From positions 149,767-213,766 of the forward strand of contig JNVV01000037.1 in the NCBI GenBank assembly GCA_000733355.1: 64,000 nt of DNA. The letters run 5' to 3'. Of this stretch, positions 34,297 through 45,992 are shown piece after piece. Source of the stretch: Falciphora oryzae (Eukaryota; Ascomycota; Sordariomycetes; Magnaporthales; Magnaporthaceae). Made by a program: the position numbers and the translations under genes. Within the stretch, counting starts at the first letter, position 1. Every line of letters begins with the position of its first letter. Under the pieces are notes generated by a model. It saw only the letters and a program-made list of their open reading frames with translations. It ran no database searches and had not been told where the DNA came from.

Positions 34297-36413
34297 TCTG
34301 CGAGGGGAAGAGGATGATTCACTTGTCACTTGAGGGGGGCTTTTCTTCTTTGCCTGTTATTATTATCTCTTTCCTTGTAATATCCCTCCCTCTCTATGAG
34401 CGTTGAAATTGGAGTTCGAAAAGGGTTTCTGCTTTTGGGGGTTCTACATTCAGGGCGGCCAAGGGAGGACATCAAGGATAGATTGACATGGCGTTAAGGA
34501 GGTATATGGAAGGGATGATGACTACCCAAGGCTCAACCTCAACCTCGATAGAATAAACAACTGCTTCCAAGAATCTTCTTCCCCTTCACTAAACACATTC
34601 ATCTGCCTCATGATGCCAAAGCCGGATCTTGGACCTGACGCTTCGCCCCTTGGTCCCCACCAAAATTTCAAAAATAGGCAGGTGCCTCGAAGCAAACGAC
34701 GAGATGAGTGCCCACCGCGCAGACACTAGTGCGACTGGACCCGGTCGAGGGGTTCGTGGGTGGATGGATCAAGCGAGCGGGGACTTCCCCAAGTGTTTCT
34801 TTTCAGAGTTCAACGGCAGCTTGGATTGCATATAGGGCTGGGCTACATGAGGCTTCACATGTTGCGTTCGCTTAGACGTCAAATCATGGGATGGCAGTGG
34901 AGAGCAAGGGGTGGGGGCCAAAGGCTTGGTACTGCAGGGTACTTTTGCGCTATTACATCCCACGTAGCTGATTCAAGGGTGAGAGGGTCTGTCTTGACTC
35001 TGTCGATAGCCGAGAGGGCAGCAGTCATCATGACGTATTTGTTTCAAGGGCCAAGAGGGTCCTTTGTTTCTGTAGACCATCGGGCAGATATCCGTGCCAT
35101 GTCTTTCTCGTGGCAGTCGGTCTGGGGAAAAGAAGGTCAGGCACGCGACACTTGTGATTCTCGTGTAATCTCCGCCTTGGGGGGACCAGTGGCCCGGTGT
35201 TATGACAAAGTTCTGGCACGACGGGTTGGTAACAGCCGCGAGTGTGTACCGCGTCTCGCGATCTTCACCTGCCTGCCTCTGATATGCGCATTACCTGGGA
35301 GCGCGCGGTGCTACGCAGTAGGCTCGGTACTTCGGGAAGAAGGTGTTGAAGCTTTCGGCGAGGAATTTTCTCGGGAGGACCTGCTGTCTTTGATAAAAAT
35401 AGGGTGGCAGTGACAAGGGGTTGCTTGTCTTGTCACCCAGAATTCGCCGACGAAATCCTTCCAAACAAGCTTTCCTCTAGCCGGTTTCCGCTGCGCTGTG
35501 GCGGCACAGTCGCGCGGCCATCCCCACACGCACACATTTTATGCAATGGAGGGCTGAGCGGGATGCCTATCTAATGCGTTGGGGACACGGCACTGCAAAG
35601 ACGAATCCAGGTACCCGGGCCGCCCGACTGTGAACCTGGCTGGCCACTGGGGAGAGTTCTGGGGAGAGCCCCGATGTGGACAATCTATAAATAAGAACCG
35701 CCGGCTTGGATGTACGTCATTCCTGGCCAAATGAGAGGTAGGTATCCAACAAGTCGGTTCGGCTCCGAGTGTAGGTAGTTCTTATTGCCTTCCATCTGAC
35801 TTGGCTCCGTCCATTTCATCGCGTGCAACGAGCTTGGTAGAAAGGCACACATGTCTACTTTAAAAAAAAAAAAAAAAAACCTATTTTAAAAATGGCACAG
35901 ACACTTCTTTCGCAAAGTGATGCGCGGGTGGGAAAACTTCAGACAGGCTTCTCGAGCAAGGCTAATCCTGCCCCTCGGGTCTGGGAACCGACCCTCCGAG
36001 CTGAGAGAGCCTTGTTCAGACCAAGCAGAATCGATGCCATCCATCGCCCTGAGCTTCCGGACGACAGCTAGGCGTCGTGAGGTCATCCCTGTTGCGCGTC
36101 ATTTCGAGCCGGGGAGGGCGAGGGGCGGTGGGAAAGAGCCAGCCCTGTGTGTCAAGGCATCAGGAGATGCTCAGGTCGGCGGCGGGCGGTGAAAACATCC
36201 ATATAACCAGCCGTCTTCTCCCCGACAAGATGACGGTTCTTGTTCCTGACCACCACCAACCCTCACCGGTCTCTTGTACTCTTTTTTTCCTTTTGTCTTT
36301 CCTAGTGTCTTTTTTTACCTACCGTCATCTCCTCTTATACCCTGTGTCGTTTCTTCTTTCCCTTTTGCCGACCACTTCTTGCGAGCCCCCCCACGGCTTT
36401 TTCAACCGTCAAG
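34297..36413. other. Intergenic region between vWA gene and decayed secreted-protein gene
   Basis: These 2.1 kb hold no recognisable gene. The frame at 34760-35413 is not codon-biased. An 18-nt poly(A) tract lies at 35862-35879. The stretch 36260-36410 is pyrimidine-rich and looks like the leader of the downstream decayed gene. Confidence 0.4.
35862..35879. repeat. Poly(A) tract, 18 nt
   Basis: An uninterrupted A run in intergenic DNA about 535 bp upstream of the decayed secreted-protein gene. Confidence 0.95.
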
Positions 36414-36939
36414 ATGTAGATCACCAAGATCGCCACCATCATCGCCCTCCTGGCCGTCGGCGCCATCGCCGCCCCGGTCAGCAACGCCCATGCCCGCGGC
36501 CTGTCCACCCTCGACGCCGCCGCCCCCGAGCTCGCCGGCGTCCAGGCGGCCGGCCTGGAGAGGCGTGAGCCGGCTGGCGACGGCGACAAAAACTACGGCC
36601 GGGGCCGCTACAGCAGGCCCAAGCCGACCTTCCTGAACCCGAACCTGGAGAACAAGCCGCTCCCCAAGCCCAACCCCAACGACAAGGTCACCAGCAGCAA
36701 GCCGTTCAAGAAGGGCGACAATTCGCACCCCTTCCGCTCCCTCCCGCGGGCTCCAAGCCCGGCAAGGTCGAGAAGGTGAAGAAGCCCAAGCGGTCCGTCG
36801 AGTAAAAAGCGGGGAGGAGGGATCCGCGACGGCGGCGGGCGTCGAGAAGCGCCTCGCCGCCGGCGAACCGACCCCGGGCGAGGACGGCCGCTTGAGACAG
36901 GGCGGTTGTATCATGAAAAAGGCTTTCTATTTCGTTTGA
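36414..36939 (+). pseudogene. Decayed gene for a small secreted, Kex2-site-containing protein
   Basis: The ATG at 36414 is followed at once by TAG (36417-36419). After it comes a frame that looks like a signal peptide (ITKIATIIALLAVGAIAAPV), then a propeptide ending in the dibasic site LERR, and a basic Pro/Asn/Lys-rich mature region (RPKPTFLNPNLENK, PLPKPNPNDK). This frame has strong G/C third positions and no other ATG; it closes at 36777-36779. Coding bias jumps near 36745 to the next frame (GSKPGKVEKVKKPKRSVE, stop 36803-36805). It jumps again to a third frame (GVEKRLAAGEPTPGEDG), open to a stop at 36937-36939. Each change equals one missing base. I see no intron that repairs it. I infer a disabled small secreted protein, possibly effector-like. 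Assembly errors at short homopolymers could also explain the frame changes, though less easily the stop codon. No function is assigned. Confidence 0.6.
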
Positions 36940-38290
36940 GGGCACTGTTGGAGTTTTGCGGACTGCGCTCGAGATTTGGGTGGATGGCAGCTGCGGAGTT
37001 ATGAAGCGCACACATTTGTTTATATTTTGGCCGCTACGTCTCTCAGCGGGAAGCAGGACAATCGGATTTTTGACGCCTGACTTTTCTGTTCCATCTCGCT
37101 GTTTGATATTGTTCATCGACCTGTCGGAATCGTCCACCTACCGTCGGAATCTTAGGCACATCGACAGAACTGGCCGCGGTCGATGGTGTGACCATTTCGG
37201 TTTTGGCGTAGAAGGACTTGATACGTTCGCGACTTGACCAAGCGATTGTCGAGAAATTTGATTGTTTGCCTCTGCAAAAGAAAGTCAACATCCAGTTTTG
37301 TCCCCACGCTTCAAAGTTCAGCATCGGGGGATCGCCAAACGGAATAAAAAAGAAAAAGAAAAAAACTCTAGCAATTACAAAAACATCGCCGACGACCAAA
37401 CTCAAAACTGCCATCCTGGTATCACACCGCAGCTGCATTATGGGACCGAGGTCAGAAAAACCCCCTCGAGATGCGCCCGAAAATCCATCGTGAGAAAAAG
37501 TAGGCCGAGACCCGTGGAGATGTCGGGACGGCCGATACAAAGCCACTAGAGTGCAGAGAAAAGCTGATGAGGACGACAAAAAAAAGTCGACTGGCCCAAC
37601 AGCAACAAGATCCCAGGGTGTCCGCCCACCACGGCTCTCGTGGATAGCAACAACAACAAAGAAAGATACCTCCAAATGCGAATACAAAGTTAAATAGTAA
37701 TCGTGAGCCGTTCTCCTTCTTCCCAGTCGCACGCATCGCCAACCGAGACCGGTCAGTCTCCCCGTTGGCTTTTGGGGGCAGGGGACAGGGCTCTTCCCCC
37801 ATGGAAGCGCCGTGCCAAGTTGAAAGAAGACATGGCTAAAAATAAAACAGCAGAGAAGTGGAAACATTAGACGGAGAATGTGTTTTTGATCGGGGGGAGC
37901 CGAATTGAGTTGCTTTGCCCCATGGCCCATTGCCCCCACGGATCTTGGCCCTTGTCGAGACCCCTGATGTCGCAAGTGAAATGTGACATCTTGGCCGGCC
38001 GTGCTGGATTTAAGATTTGGGAAGGGTAGGTAGGACACGGCAAAGAGCCTTGCTCCGAGGAGGGTGGGTGACATTGTCTAGCCGACGTTGCTTCGGCTCT
38101 CCCGGAAACAGGGTAGTTGCGAAAGGAGAAAAACAGCAGAAGAACAGATTCGCGTGGTAATATCAAGTGTCTCCTAGGAGTGTCGGAAAGGCAAGAAAGT
38201 TGTCAGAGGAGGATTTCGGACCGAGTCGACCCCCCCGTCGAATACCTCCTGTTGGACACAAACCAGAAGGAGAAGGACTCTCTCCACAGC
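36940..38290. other. Intergenic region downstream of the 1,003-residue protein gene
   Basis: This 1.35 kb, AT-richer stretch is probably the 3' UTR of the minus-strand gene plus spacer. A minus-strand frame of 343 codons (38074-37043) spans it, but it contains homopolymer-encoded Phe runs and no third-position bias, so I do not call it. Confidence 0.4.
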
Positions 38291-41200
38291 TCAAGCCATG
38301 ACCATGACCTTTGCCTTGGCGACGGTGCGCAGCTCGGGCCCCTCGCCCGAATCATCCCGGATCGTGACGGCGGGCGTGACGACGCACATGATGCGCCACT
38401 GCATGACCTGCAGGTCCCTGGCGTCGCGCGAGCTGTTGATGGCGTGGTGCGTCTGCCTGCTGAACTTTGCGCCCGTCTCGGAGAAGCCGAACGAGAAGGT
38501 CAGGTTCGAGCTCAGGACGCGCGCCGACGTCTCGATGGCGTTGACCGCGATGCTGTACAGGTCGTGGCTGGCTGCGGTGCGGCTGGCGCGCTCGTCCATG
38601 AGGGGCCCCACGATGTCCTTGAACCGGTTGACGCACGCGTTGATGCGCATCTGGCGGAACCGGGGCCAGTCCGGCCCCGTCAGCATGCGCGCGACGCACT
38701 CGGCCTGCGCGAGCTGGAGGTTGTGGCGGTCGCGGCGGGGGATGCGCAGGAGGGGCGGGACCTGCGCGTCGTCGTTGTTGCCGATGCCGCCAGTCGCGTT
38801 GGAGATGAGGACGTCGCGCGTGCCCATGATGATCTGCAGCTGGGCGGTCGACCGGTCCGACACGCCGAGCCACGACTCGGCGCGGAAGACGTCCATGACG
38901 ACGTACTGCAGCAGCAGGCGGCAGATGAAGTAGCACCGGATCTCCGGGTCCGAGAGTAGGAAGCACACGTGCGACGAGGCGTGGTCCGGGTTGGACGGGT
39001 AGGCCACGCTCAGCATGTAGGCCCAGAGGCGAGGGAAGGCGCCCGGGATCTGTGAGTCGGCAGAGGGGTTGGGCGTGCGGCAGTTCTTGCGCACCCAGCC
39101 TGCGAACAGGGTGAAGACCTGCTCCAGCTCGCGCCGCCACTCGCGGCCGATCTTGTCGAGCTTGAGGCCGTCGTCGGCCATGAAGATGCCGCCGCCGTCC
39201 TCCTGCGGCTGCTGGCGGTGGTGGTGGTTGCCGCCGCGAGAGGATGATGACGAGCCGTGGTGCGGTACCATGGCGTTGCCGGGAGGGGCGCCGCTGGCGT
39301 TGCGGTTGCTTCCGCCGCCGCGCGGGCCGTTGTAGTGACGCTGGCCGTGGCCGTGGCTGGGGCGGTTGTTGTTATAGTAGGTCGCCATCTGGCGGCCGCT
39401 GTTTCCACCATCCCGGCTGTGGTCCCTTGGTCCCGAGGAGTAGTTCGCGGTGTTATCGTTGTGCGACAGACCGTGCATCTGGAATGCGCCACCACCACCA
39501 CCGCCATTGCTGTTGTTGCCGCCAGAAGGTGGCGGGCGCGCGGCACCGGCACCTCTCTCATCAGGAAGCTGCGGCGTGATCTGGCCACGGAACGGCGTCG
39601 GGTCGCGGGGGCGGATGTTGGACGCCGACGAGGACGGGTGGAGGGACGAGTCGCCCGACGGGCTGCTGAAGTCGCCCTTGTCACCAACACCGCCCATATT
39701 GCCTGCGCCGTCGCCGTCCCCCTTTTTGAGATCCGAGGTACTGCGCGGGAAGTCCATGTTGTTCTTGAGCAGCGGGATCGGCGAGCCGCCGTCCGAGGGC
39801 TCCCAGTAGCCCGATCGGCCATCGCTGGTGGCCTTGAGCAGGCCGCCGCCCGGCTTCTGCTGCTGGACCGTGGCCCTGGTGCTGGCGTCCGGGCCGGGCG
39901 TGCCGCCGCTGTTGTTCTCCCGCATCTGCTGCTTGCGCTCGAGAGCCTGCGCCACCTGGCGGGGTGTGGGGCCGATGATGGGGACGTTGCGGTGCTGGAG
40001 CCGGCGCGCAGAAGACTGCGAGCCGCCATCGCCGGCGCCGTAGGCCGACGAGCGCAGGTCGTCGAGGGCGGCGGCGCGGCGGGCCGCCTGGATGCTCCGG
40101 CTGCGCTGCCGGGAGGGGCTCTCCGGGCCGGACTCGGTGGTGCTGGTGGCGACGTGGGCCTGCATCGTGAGCAGCTGGACGCCGCCGCCACCGCTGTTGT
40201 TGTGGTGGTGCTGGCTGCTGCTGCTTCCGCTGTCGGCCCCCGGGAGGAAGCCGCTGCCGCCGGTCTGGCTGTGGCGGTACGGCACGCTCGAGGAGGTGCG
40301 GTAGCCCGAGTGGTCGCCGTTGAAGCGGACGTAGCCGCCGCGCGAGCCGCTGTAGTAGCCCCGCCCGCCGCGGGAGGCGCTGCCGCGCAGGGAGGTGTTG
40401 CCGAGACGGGAGGAGTGGTTGCGGCTGTTGGTCGAGCTGTAGCGGTGCATGCCCTGAAGGAAGGATAGGAAGGAAAGGAGTTAAGTTAGTAACGACAACT
40501 GAAAGTTGTGATGGAAAGCATCTGGGCAAAAAAGTAGGATGGGATGAACAGAAAAAACGCGACTCACATAGCTAGCCGGAACATCCTGCTGGTCTGGATG
40601 ACGCCTCAGATCACCAATGACCTGCGAGTACGACGACGGCGGCTGGATCCCGCTACCACCACCAGCCCGCGGACCTCCGCGACCCGAACCATCCTGGTAA
40701 GCGGCGGCCGCGGCGGTGGCGGCGACGAGCTCAGCCTGCATCTGCTGGAGCTGGCGGCGCAGCCTCTCGACCTCGGCGGCGGCGGCGTCGCGCTGTTGGG
40801 CGATGGCGGCCGTGGTGTTGGCCTGGCCGACGATGTCGCGCACGACGCGCGCCTCGAGCATGTCGGCCGTGAGGCGGATGTCGAGGAGGCAGTCGCCGAC
40901 GCGGCGGATGCGCGAGAAGTACGTCATCTGCGTGTACTCGCGCAGGCCCTCCTCGCGCTGCAGCTCCTCCTGGAGTGTGAAGCAGATAGGCACCGCCTCG
41001 GCGCAGGCCGTCCGGATTTTCTGATGATGGTGGGGGAGGATAGTTAGCCATGGGTAGATACAATAGAAGAAGAAGAGACGGTAGAGACTATGGACGAGGC
41101 AAATCTACAATGAACATGTCTGGCGGCGGGATCTCGGCTGCTGCCTGGCCACCGTTCGGTCCAGGGCCAGAGGCAGTGGTGGGCACGAACGCGGGCGGGA

Positions 41201-41504
41201 GTTGATACTGCGGGCCCTTCTGCCGCGTCACCGTGACCTCGCCGGCACTTCCCTGGCCCTCGTCGGCCATGTTGCCCGGCATCTCTGCGTCGAACTCGGT
41301 GTTGAAAACGAGCTGCTGCACCGGCGTCGATGGCGGCAGGACAGGGACGGGCGGAGGACTCGAGCGCTCCGCCTCGTCCTGCTGCTCTGCGTCCTGGCTG
41401 ACGCTGACGTTTCCGCCGCTGCACGTCGTGATGGGCGTGTTGTTAGAGAGAGGAGCACCGCCACCGGGCGACTGCGAAGAGTCAGAGTTGTCCTCGCTGT
41501 TCAT
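38291..41504 (-). CDS. Large low-complexity protein with a conserved C-terminal helical domain, function unknown
   Basis: I read exons 41504-41109, 41020-40568 and 40453-38291 (introns 88 and 114 bp), giving 1,003 residues. Residues 1-130 are disordered and acidic. Exon 2 holds a compact helical part (CFTLQEELQREEGLREY, SRIRRVGDCLLDIRLTADML) and a coiled coil (QQRDAAAAEVERLRRQLQQM, about 190-240). Residues 285-700 are Gly/Ser/Asn/Arg-rich with RGG-like and poly-Gly runs. The C-terminal 300 residues are ordered and well codon-biased: DKIGREWRRELEQVFTLFAG, RLWAYMLSVAYPSNPDHASS, FICRLLLQYVVMDVFRAESW and ECVARMLTGPDWPRFRQMRI. I do not recognise the family. Such proteins are seen as conserved hypotheticals in Sordariomycetes. 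RGG-like repeats with a coiled coil would fit an RNA-granule or scaffold protein, but that is a guess. A short upstream ORF ends on the start codon. Confidence 0.75.
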
Positions 41505-41518
41505 GGCGTGGTTCCCAT
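41501..41518 (-). promoter_or_regulatory. Five-codon upstream ORF overlapping the start codon of the 1,003-residue protein
   Basis: On the minus strand an ATG at 41518 opens ATG-GGA-ACC-ACG-CCA-TGA. Its stop (41503-41501) overlaps the main ATG (41504-41502) as ATGA. A possible leader-intron acceptor (CCCAG) lies just upstream, at about 41525. Confidence 0.55.
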
Positions 41519-42991
41519 CGATCTGGGGCTGATCAGATGGAGGAAGAAGAGATTGTAGCCAGCCTGGATAGGGCTCAAGCAGGGATGAAAAAAATAGAAG
41601 AACACTATCAGGCAAGAATAACAAGTTTGTGCAAGGAGAATTAAAAAGGTCTTGTGGGATGGCAATCAAGCGGCGAGTTTGGTAATGGTCTGTGGTGGTG
41701 TTGAGGGAAGCGTGCAGGTCTGGCCCTGAAGAGTTTGGGGTGCGGGAGAAAGATGTGTGCCACCCACTTTTCCAGACAACGGCAACAGAGGCAGATGTAT
41801 TCTCAGTCTGGCCTCACCCTCACCTCACCTCCTAGCACCACCTCTTGCCAGGCTGTCACCAGATCATGGAGTCCCTAGGAAGGAATTCTCCAAGAACTGA
41901 GGGGTATAGACAAGAGAGGGGCGACACAATAGAGACACTCTGATGTCACTGCCACCGACACCAGCCATTATGGCAACACTGAGCTGTCGATATTGCCCTA
42001 TTGCAATGAAGTTATCAACAACACAGCAGCGCAGTAGGTCCAACTAGAGATGGAACCAGAACCAGCAACCTATGCAGGCATATGCGCAATTACTGGCTAG
42101 AGCAACTTGCTCAGGACCACGGTTCGCAAGACCACAACCGCTTAGCTTGTGGAATTCATCAGCGTTTTGGATAGGATCGGAAAATGACCACCAGCAAGGT
42201 TTGCTGATGTGACTTCCCTGGAGGGACACGAACGGAAAGCCTAGTTCGTGTCATCAGAAGTGCATAATGCGTTTCGTTTCTATTAACATCTAACAAGATA
42301 ATCGACACAAGAATAAACAGAATCCCAGCGCCTACCGAATGCACCCGCCTATTACTAAGAGGGCAAGTGAAAAAGAGGACAACGAAATAACGAGAAGAAG
42401 CAGGCCTCCATTCCAAGCCGGGACAAGAACTATTTCATGTGCCTAAGTGCCAAGCATCAGTATTGGAGCCTCGGCGGCGGGTTCGGGGTCTCTTCAGCCG
42501 CCAGACAGCTCGAGTTTCCTAGTGAGGGAGCAGCAACTGGGGGCTTTGAGATACTGAGCCAGAGATCCGGCATTGTTCGAGTTATTCGGCGGAGCGGTCG
42601 AAAGAACCGGACCTGGCGGGTTCCAGTGGACGCGAGACGGCGCGTAGGAGTGGGATCGAAATCTGTGACAAGGTAGCCTAGGAGCGTGTCCTGCTGATGG
42701 GGGGTATTGGGGGTAAAACGGGGAGAGATGAAGTCGTGGCCGTAGAATCGTGGGTCGAGAAAGCGAGAAGAGTGGTCCGTCTCCAGAGGGAGAGACAAGA
42801 TGAGATACAGGCCCAGGCGGGAGGCCGGGCGGAGTTTTTCGTGTACAGGCTCGTGGCCCAAAACTCGAGGTTCCGGTACTGCTGAACGCGAGTGTGAACA
42901 AACGGAGCCGGACGCGGGGTAGCCAGACCGAGCGAGAGCATACCATGGACAAAAGAGCCCTACAGCTGCTCTGCTATTGCCGATATTAGTC
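41505..42991. other. Intergenic region: promoter side of the 1,003-residue protein gene and 3' side of Rsd1
   Basis: This 1.5 kb region holds no recognisable gene. The minus-strand frames at 43041-42457 continue from the Rsd1 3' end without bias. No specific regulatory motif was identified. Confidence 0.4.
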
Positions 42992-45046
42992 TTAGATGGC
43001 CTTTGTGCGGGCAAACAGACTGCTGTAGACAGCGTCCACAACAGGCGATGCGGTGATTATGTTCCCGCCGAAGTAGCGGCCGTTCAGGCCCTTGATCGCG
43101 TTTTCGCCGCCCTGCACCTTGTCGAATTTGAGATAGATGTCTCCGTTCGAGTTGGGGTCAAGGGATATGTGCACCACGTGCCCATACTTCTCCTCAGCCT
43201 CTTCGCGGACCTCATCCTCGAGCTCCTTAATCCAGTCTTCACCCGTCTCACTGCAAGTGGTAATCGATGGTTAGCACGTGGTGTTCGCAAGGTGAGAGGT
43301 AGGGAGGCAGGCAAAACGTACTTGGCGGGATCGAACATGTTCTTAAGCAGGACACACCGGCTCGCCATGTTCACATTGACCGGCAGGGGCTTCGTCTCGG
43401 TCCTGGGCTTGAGGATCTGCTGTCGCTCAGGCGGCGCGGTCGAGGCTTCGTCAGTTCTTGCCAGCTTGCGCATGAGGGCATCGCGGCTATAGCTGTTAAA
43501 GTTCACGCCCGCGACATCCGTATCGTCAAGGGCACTGGCGCCACCGCCCTTGTCACTGTCGCGACCGCCGGCGCGGTCGAAGTTCGAGGGCTGGGGTCCA
43601 TTTGCTTGGGCGTTACGACCCGGGTAGCCTGATGCTTGGTGCTGTCCGTTCTGGCCCGGGTACCGCTGCATAATAGTGGCGGTGGATTCTGGGGTGAACT
43701 TATCGTTTCCAAGGCCGACGCGGATGGGGCGACCAGCCAGGTCGAATCCATTCATCTTCTCGAGGGCCTCACGTGCATTGGCCGGATCATTGTACCTGGA
43801 AACGTCAGCCTGGAAGGAGAACAGCAAATAGTGGCACAAGGCGGGCAAGGTGGGCAGACTTACTCGACAAATCCATAGCCCCGGCTTCGGCCGTTGTCGT
43901 CCTTCTGCAGCTGGACGAACCGCAATTCGCCGAATGGGCCAAAGACAGTCCTCAGGTCGGGCTCGGTGATGCTGAAGTGGATGTTGCCGACGTACAGGCG
44001 GTGGAAGAGAACCGAGTTCTGTTGAGCCCCGTTGGCGTTGTTGTTTTCCGTCGTGCGGATCTGCCTGTTCTTCTCCGCCTCCGTCGGTTGCACGATGACT
44101 GGGATACCTGCGAGCTTCTTGCCAGTAAGTTGAAGCGCAGCAGCAAGGGACTCCTCGCTCTTGAACTCCACGTATCCAACACTGCGAGAAAAGCAACGTT
44201 AGTGATTACTTTTGCTCAATGATAACAGACGCTGCATGTTTCCATGCGCCGAGGAAGGGCGAAGAAACGGAAGGTTATCGCGTACCCCTTGGACCTGTTG
44301 CTGACGCGGTCCTTGACGATCTGAGCGGCGGCAACGGGGCCGGCCTGCTCGAAGAACTCATGAAGCTCCTTGGTCCTGAGCCTGGCAGCGAGCTGCTGCA
44401 CAAAGACAGTGCGCCTGTCCCGCTCGTCCTCAGTCAGCTGAGCCGGCGAACCATCTCGGCCGCGGCTACCCGCACGTCGACCACGCCGGTCATTGCCATA
44501 GTCGCCACCGCGCCTGGGGCCTCGGCCACCATGATAGTCGTCGTCACGGTCGCGCCTGCCGTCGCGGGGTCGGTAGTATCGATTCGGCGACCGAGAGCGG
44601 GAGCGGTCGTCCTTGTCGCGGCGATCTCCACCGCCGCCGCCACGTCCGCCGCGGTAGAAGTCGCCGTCGCCACCTCGGTTGCGGCGCGAGCGTCGACCAC
44701 CGCGGTCACGGCTGTGGCTTCGGCGGCGGCCGCTCCTATGGCTGCCTGCGTCGCTGCGCGGGGTGCGGTCGTCATCACCACTGCGCGGGGTGTAGCTGCC
44801 ACTACGTCCACCGTCGCGGTCGCGATCTCCACGTCGGTCGCCACGGCGGCGGCGGTCGCGCGACGAGTCGCGGTCGCGGTCATCGCGGCGCTCGCTCCTA
44901 TCGCCACGTTCGCTGCGGCTGCCATTCGAGTGACGATGGTGACTGTCGCCGTTGGCGTTGTTATCATCCAGCACGGTCGCGCTCATGGGGCTGTCCGCAT
45001 TCGCCGCGGCGTTCTCCAGCAGCGCCTCTACGTCGAGGGTCGACAT
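42992..45046 (-). CDS. rsd1: Rsd1/RBM39 (CAPER)-type splicing factor with three RRMs
   Basis: Four exons, 45046-44286, 44181-43864, 43795-43322 and 43250-42992 (introns 104, 68 and 71 bp), give 603 residues. The N-terminus [11 protein letters not shown] is followed by a long Arg/Asp/Ser-rich RS-like region to about residue 200. RRM1 begins [20 protein letters not shown] and continues across intron 1 (SKGVGYVEFK). RRM2 has [20 protein letters not shown] and [12 protein letters not shown] across intron 2. A Gly/Asn/Gln linker leads to the C-terminal UHM-type RRM ([49 protein letters not shown]). This layout is that of human RBM39/CAPER and fission yeast Rsd1, nuclear factors that bind U2AF/SF3b ULM peptides during 3' splice-site recognition. 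The frame is open upstream only from non-ATG codons, so the start is well placed. Confidence 0.93.
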
Positions 45047-45992
45047 TGTGGATGGGTTCGTCGTCACTTTCTCGTCGATACTAAGGATTCGAGGATCGCG
45101 CCGCAGACGATGGTGACACGACTTGGAATAAAGTATTTGTGCGATTCTAGGGGGGATGACAATTAGCGACGTCGAAATCTTTTCCGCGCGGGCGCGGATG
45201 TGTTTGATGCAGCGACCCGACGTTGAATCTGGGCGGGGGTGATGTGCAGGGAAGTTTGAAGAAATGACAGGAGCAGAAAAAAGTTGGCGGGTGATTAGGC
45301 CGCGTTGGGCTGGGTGGAGGACCTGGTGGAGATAGACACTGAAATGTGTGTGGTTGTCACGTGATTTACGGCCGATTTGGTGCTACCTCCCAGCTCAGGC
45401 AGTGGCACCCCACCGTCGGTCGTCGGTCGTGGCTGCCGTGTCCATCAAACTCTCCGACAGCGGGCCCGCCCTCCAGGCTGGGTGTCTGCGCGTGGCACCT
45501 GCCTGTTAAGGTCGGTTTCGAGATAGCAAAAGTGTCCGTGGTTCATGGAATTATTTGGTGATCACTATGTTGATTGTTTTAGATCAAATAATACCCGGAT
45601 TGGAAGCGCAGACAGGTGGTATCTTGGAAGCTTAGAAGCACGTGTTTTACTTGGTATCTATTCCATCTGTCGCAACAGATCCCTCATGGGAGAGGAGAGT
45701 TCTGGTTGTTCTCTATATCATCCAAACGCCGCCCAAACCAAGCGCAGAGTATTATTAAAATTATTAGCTACCGGAGGCAGGTCCGCACCTCGGCTCGGCG
45801 CTATAGGAGTGAAGTCCCATGTATTTTATCCCGTCATAACGACCAAAGACACCACCCTGCCCAGCCAAGTAAGCATGCAAGACAAGCACCGCCCAAAACC
45901 TGACCACCTTTAGTGGACACGCCCTAGACCAAGACCAAAAGTGAACAGGGGCCTACAAGACTTTTAGCGAAAGAAGCCCAGAAGAAGCAAGG
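45047..45992. promoter_or_regulatory. Intergenic region: Rsd1 promoter and SCS7 3' side
   Basis: These 946 bp lie between two minus-strand genes. The segment near 45550-45800 is AT-rich. A 122-codon plus-strand frame (45545-45913) has no bias or recognised similarity. No gene called. Confidence 0.4.

Noticed and set aside
37043..38074. Minus-strand frame of 343 codons between the decayed secreted gene and the 1,003-residue protein gene
   Set aside because: It lies in the likely 3' UTR of the adjacent minus-strand gene, has homopolymer-derived Phe and Ser runs and no third-position bias, and resembles no family.
39257..40468. Plus-strand 403-codon frame opposite the 1,003-residue protein
   Set aside because: It is an Ala/Val/Arg-rich shadow of a Gly/Ser-coding repeat region and starts at a non-ATG codon.
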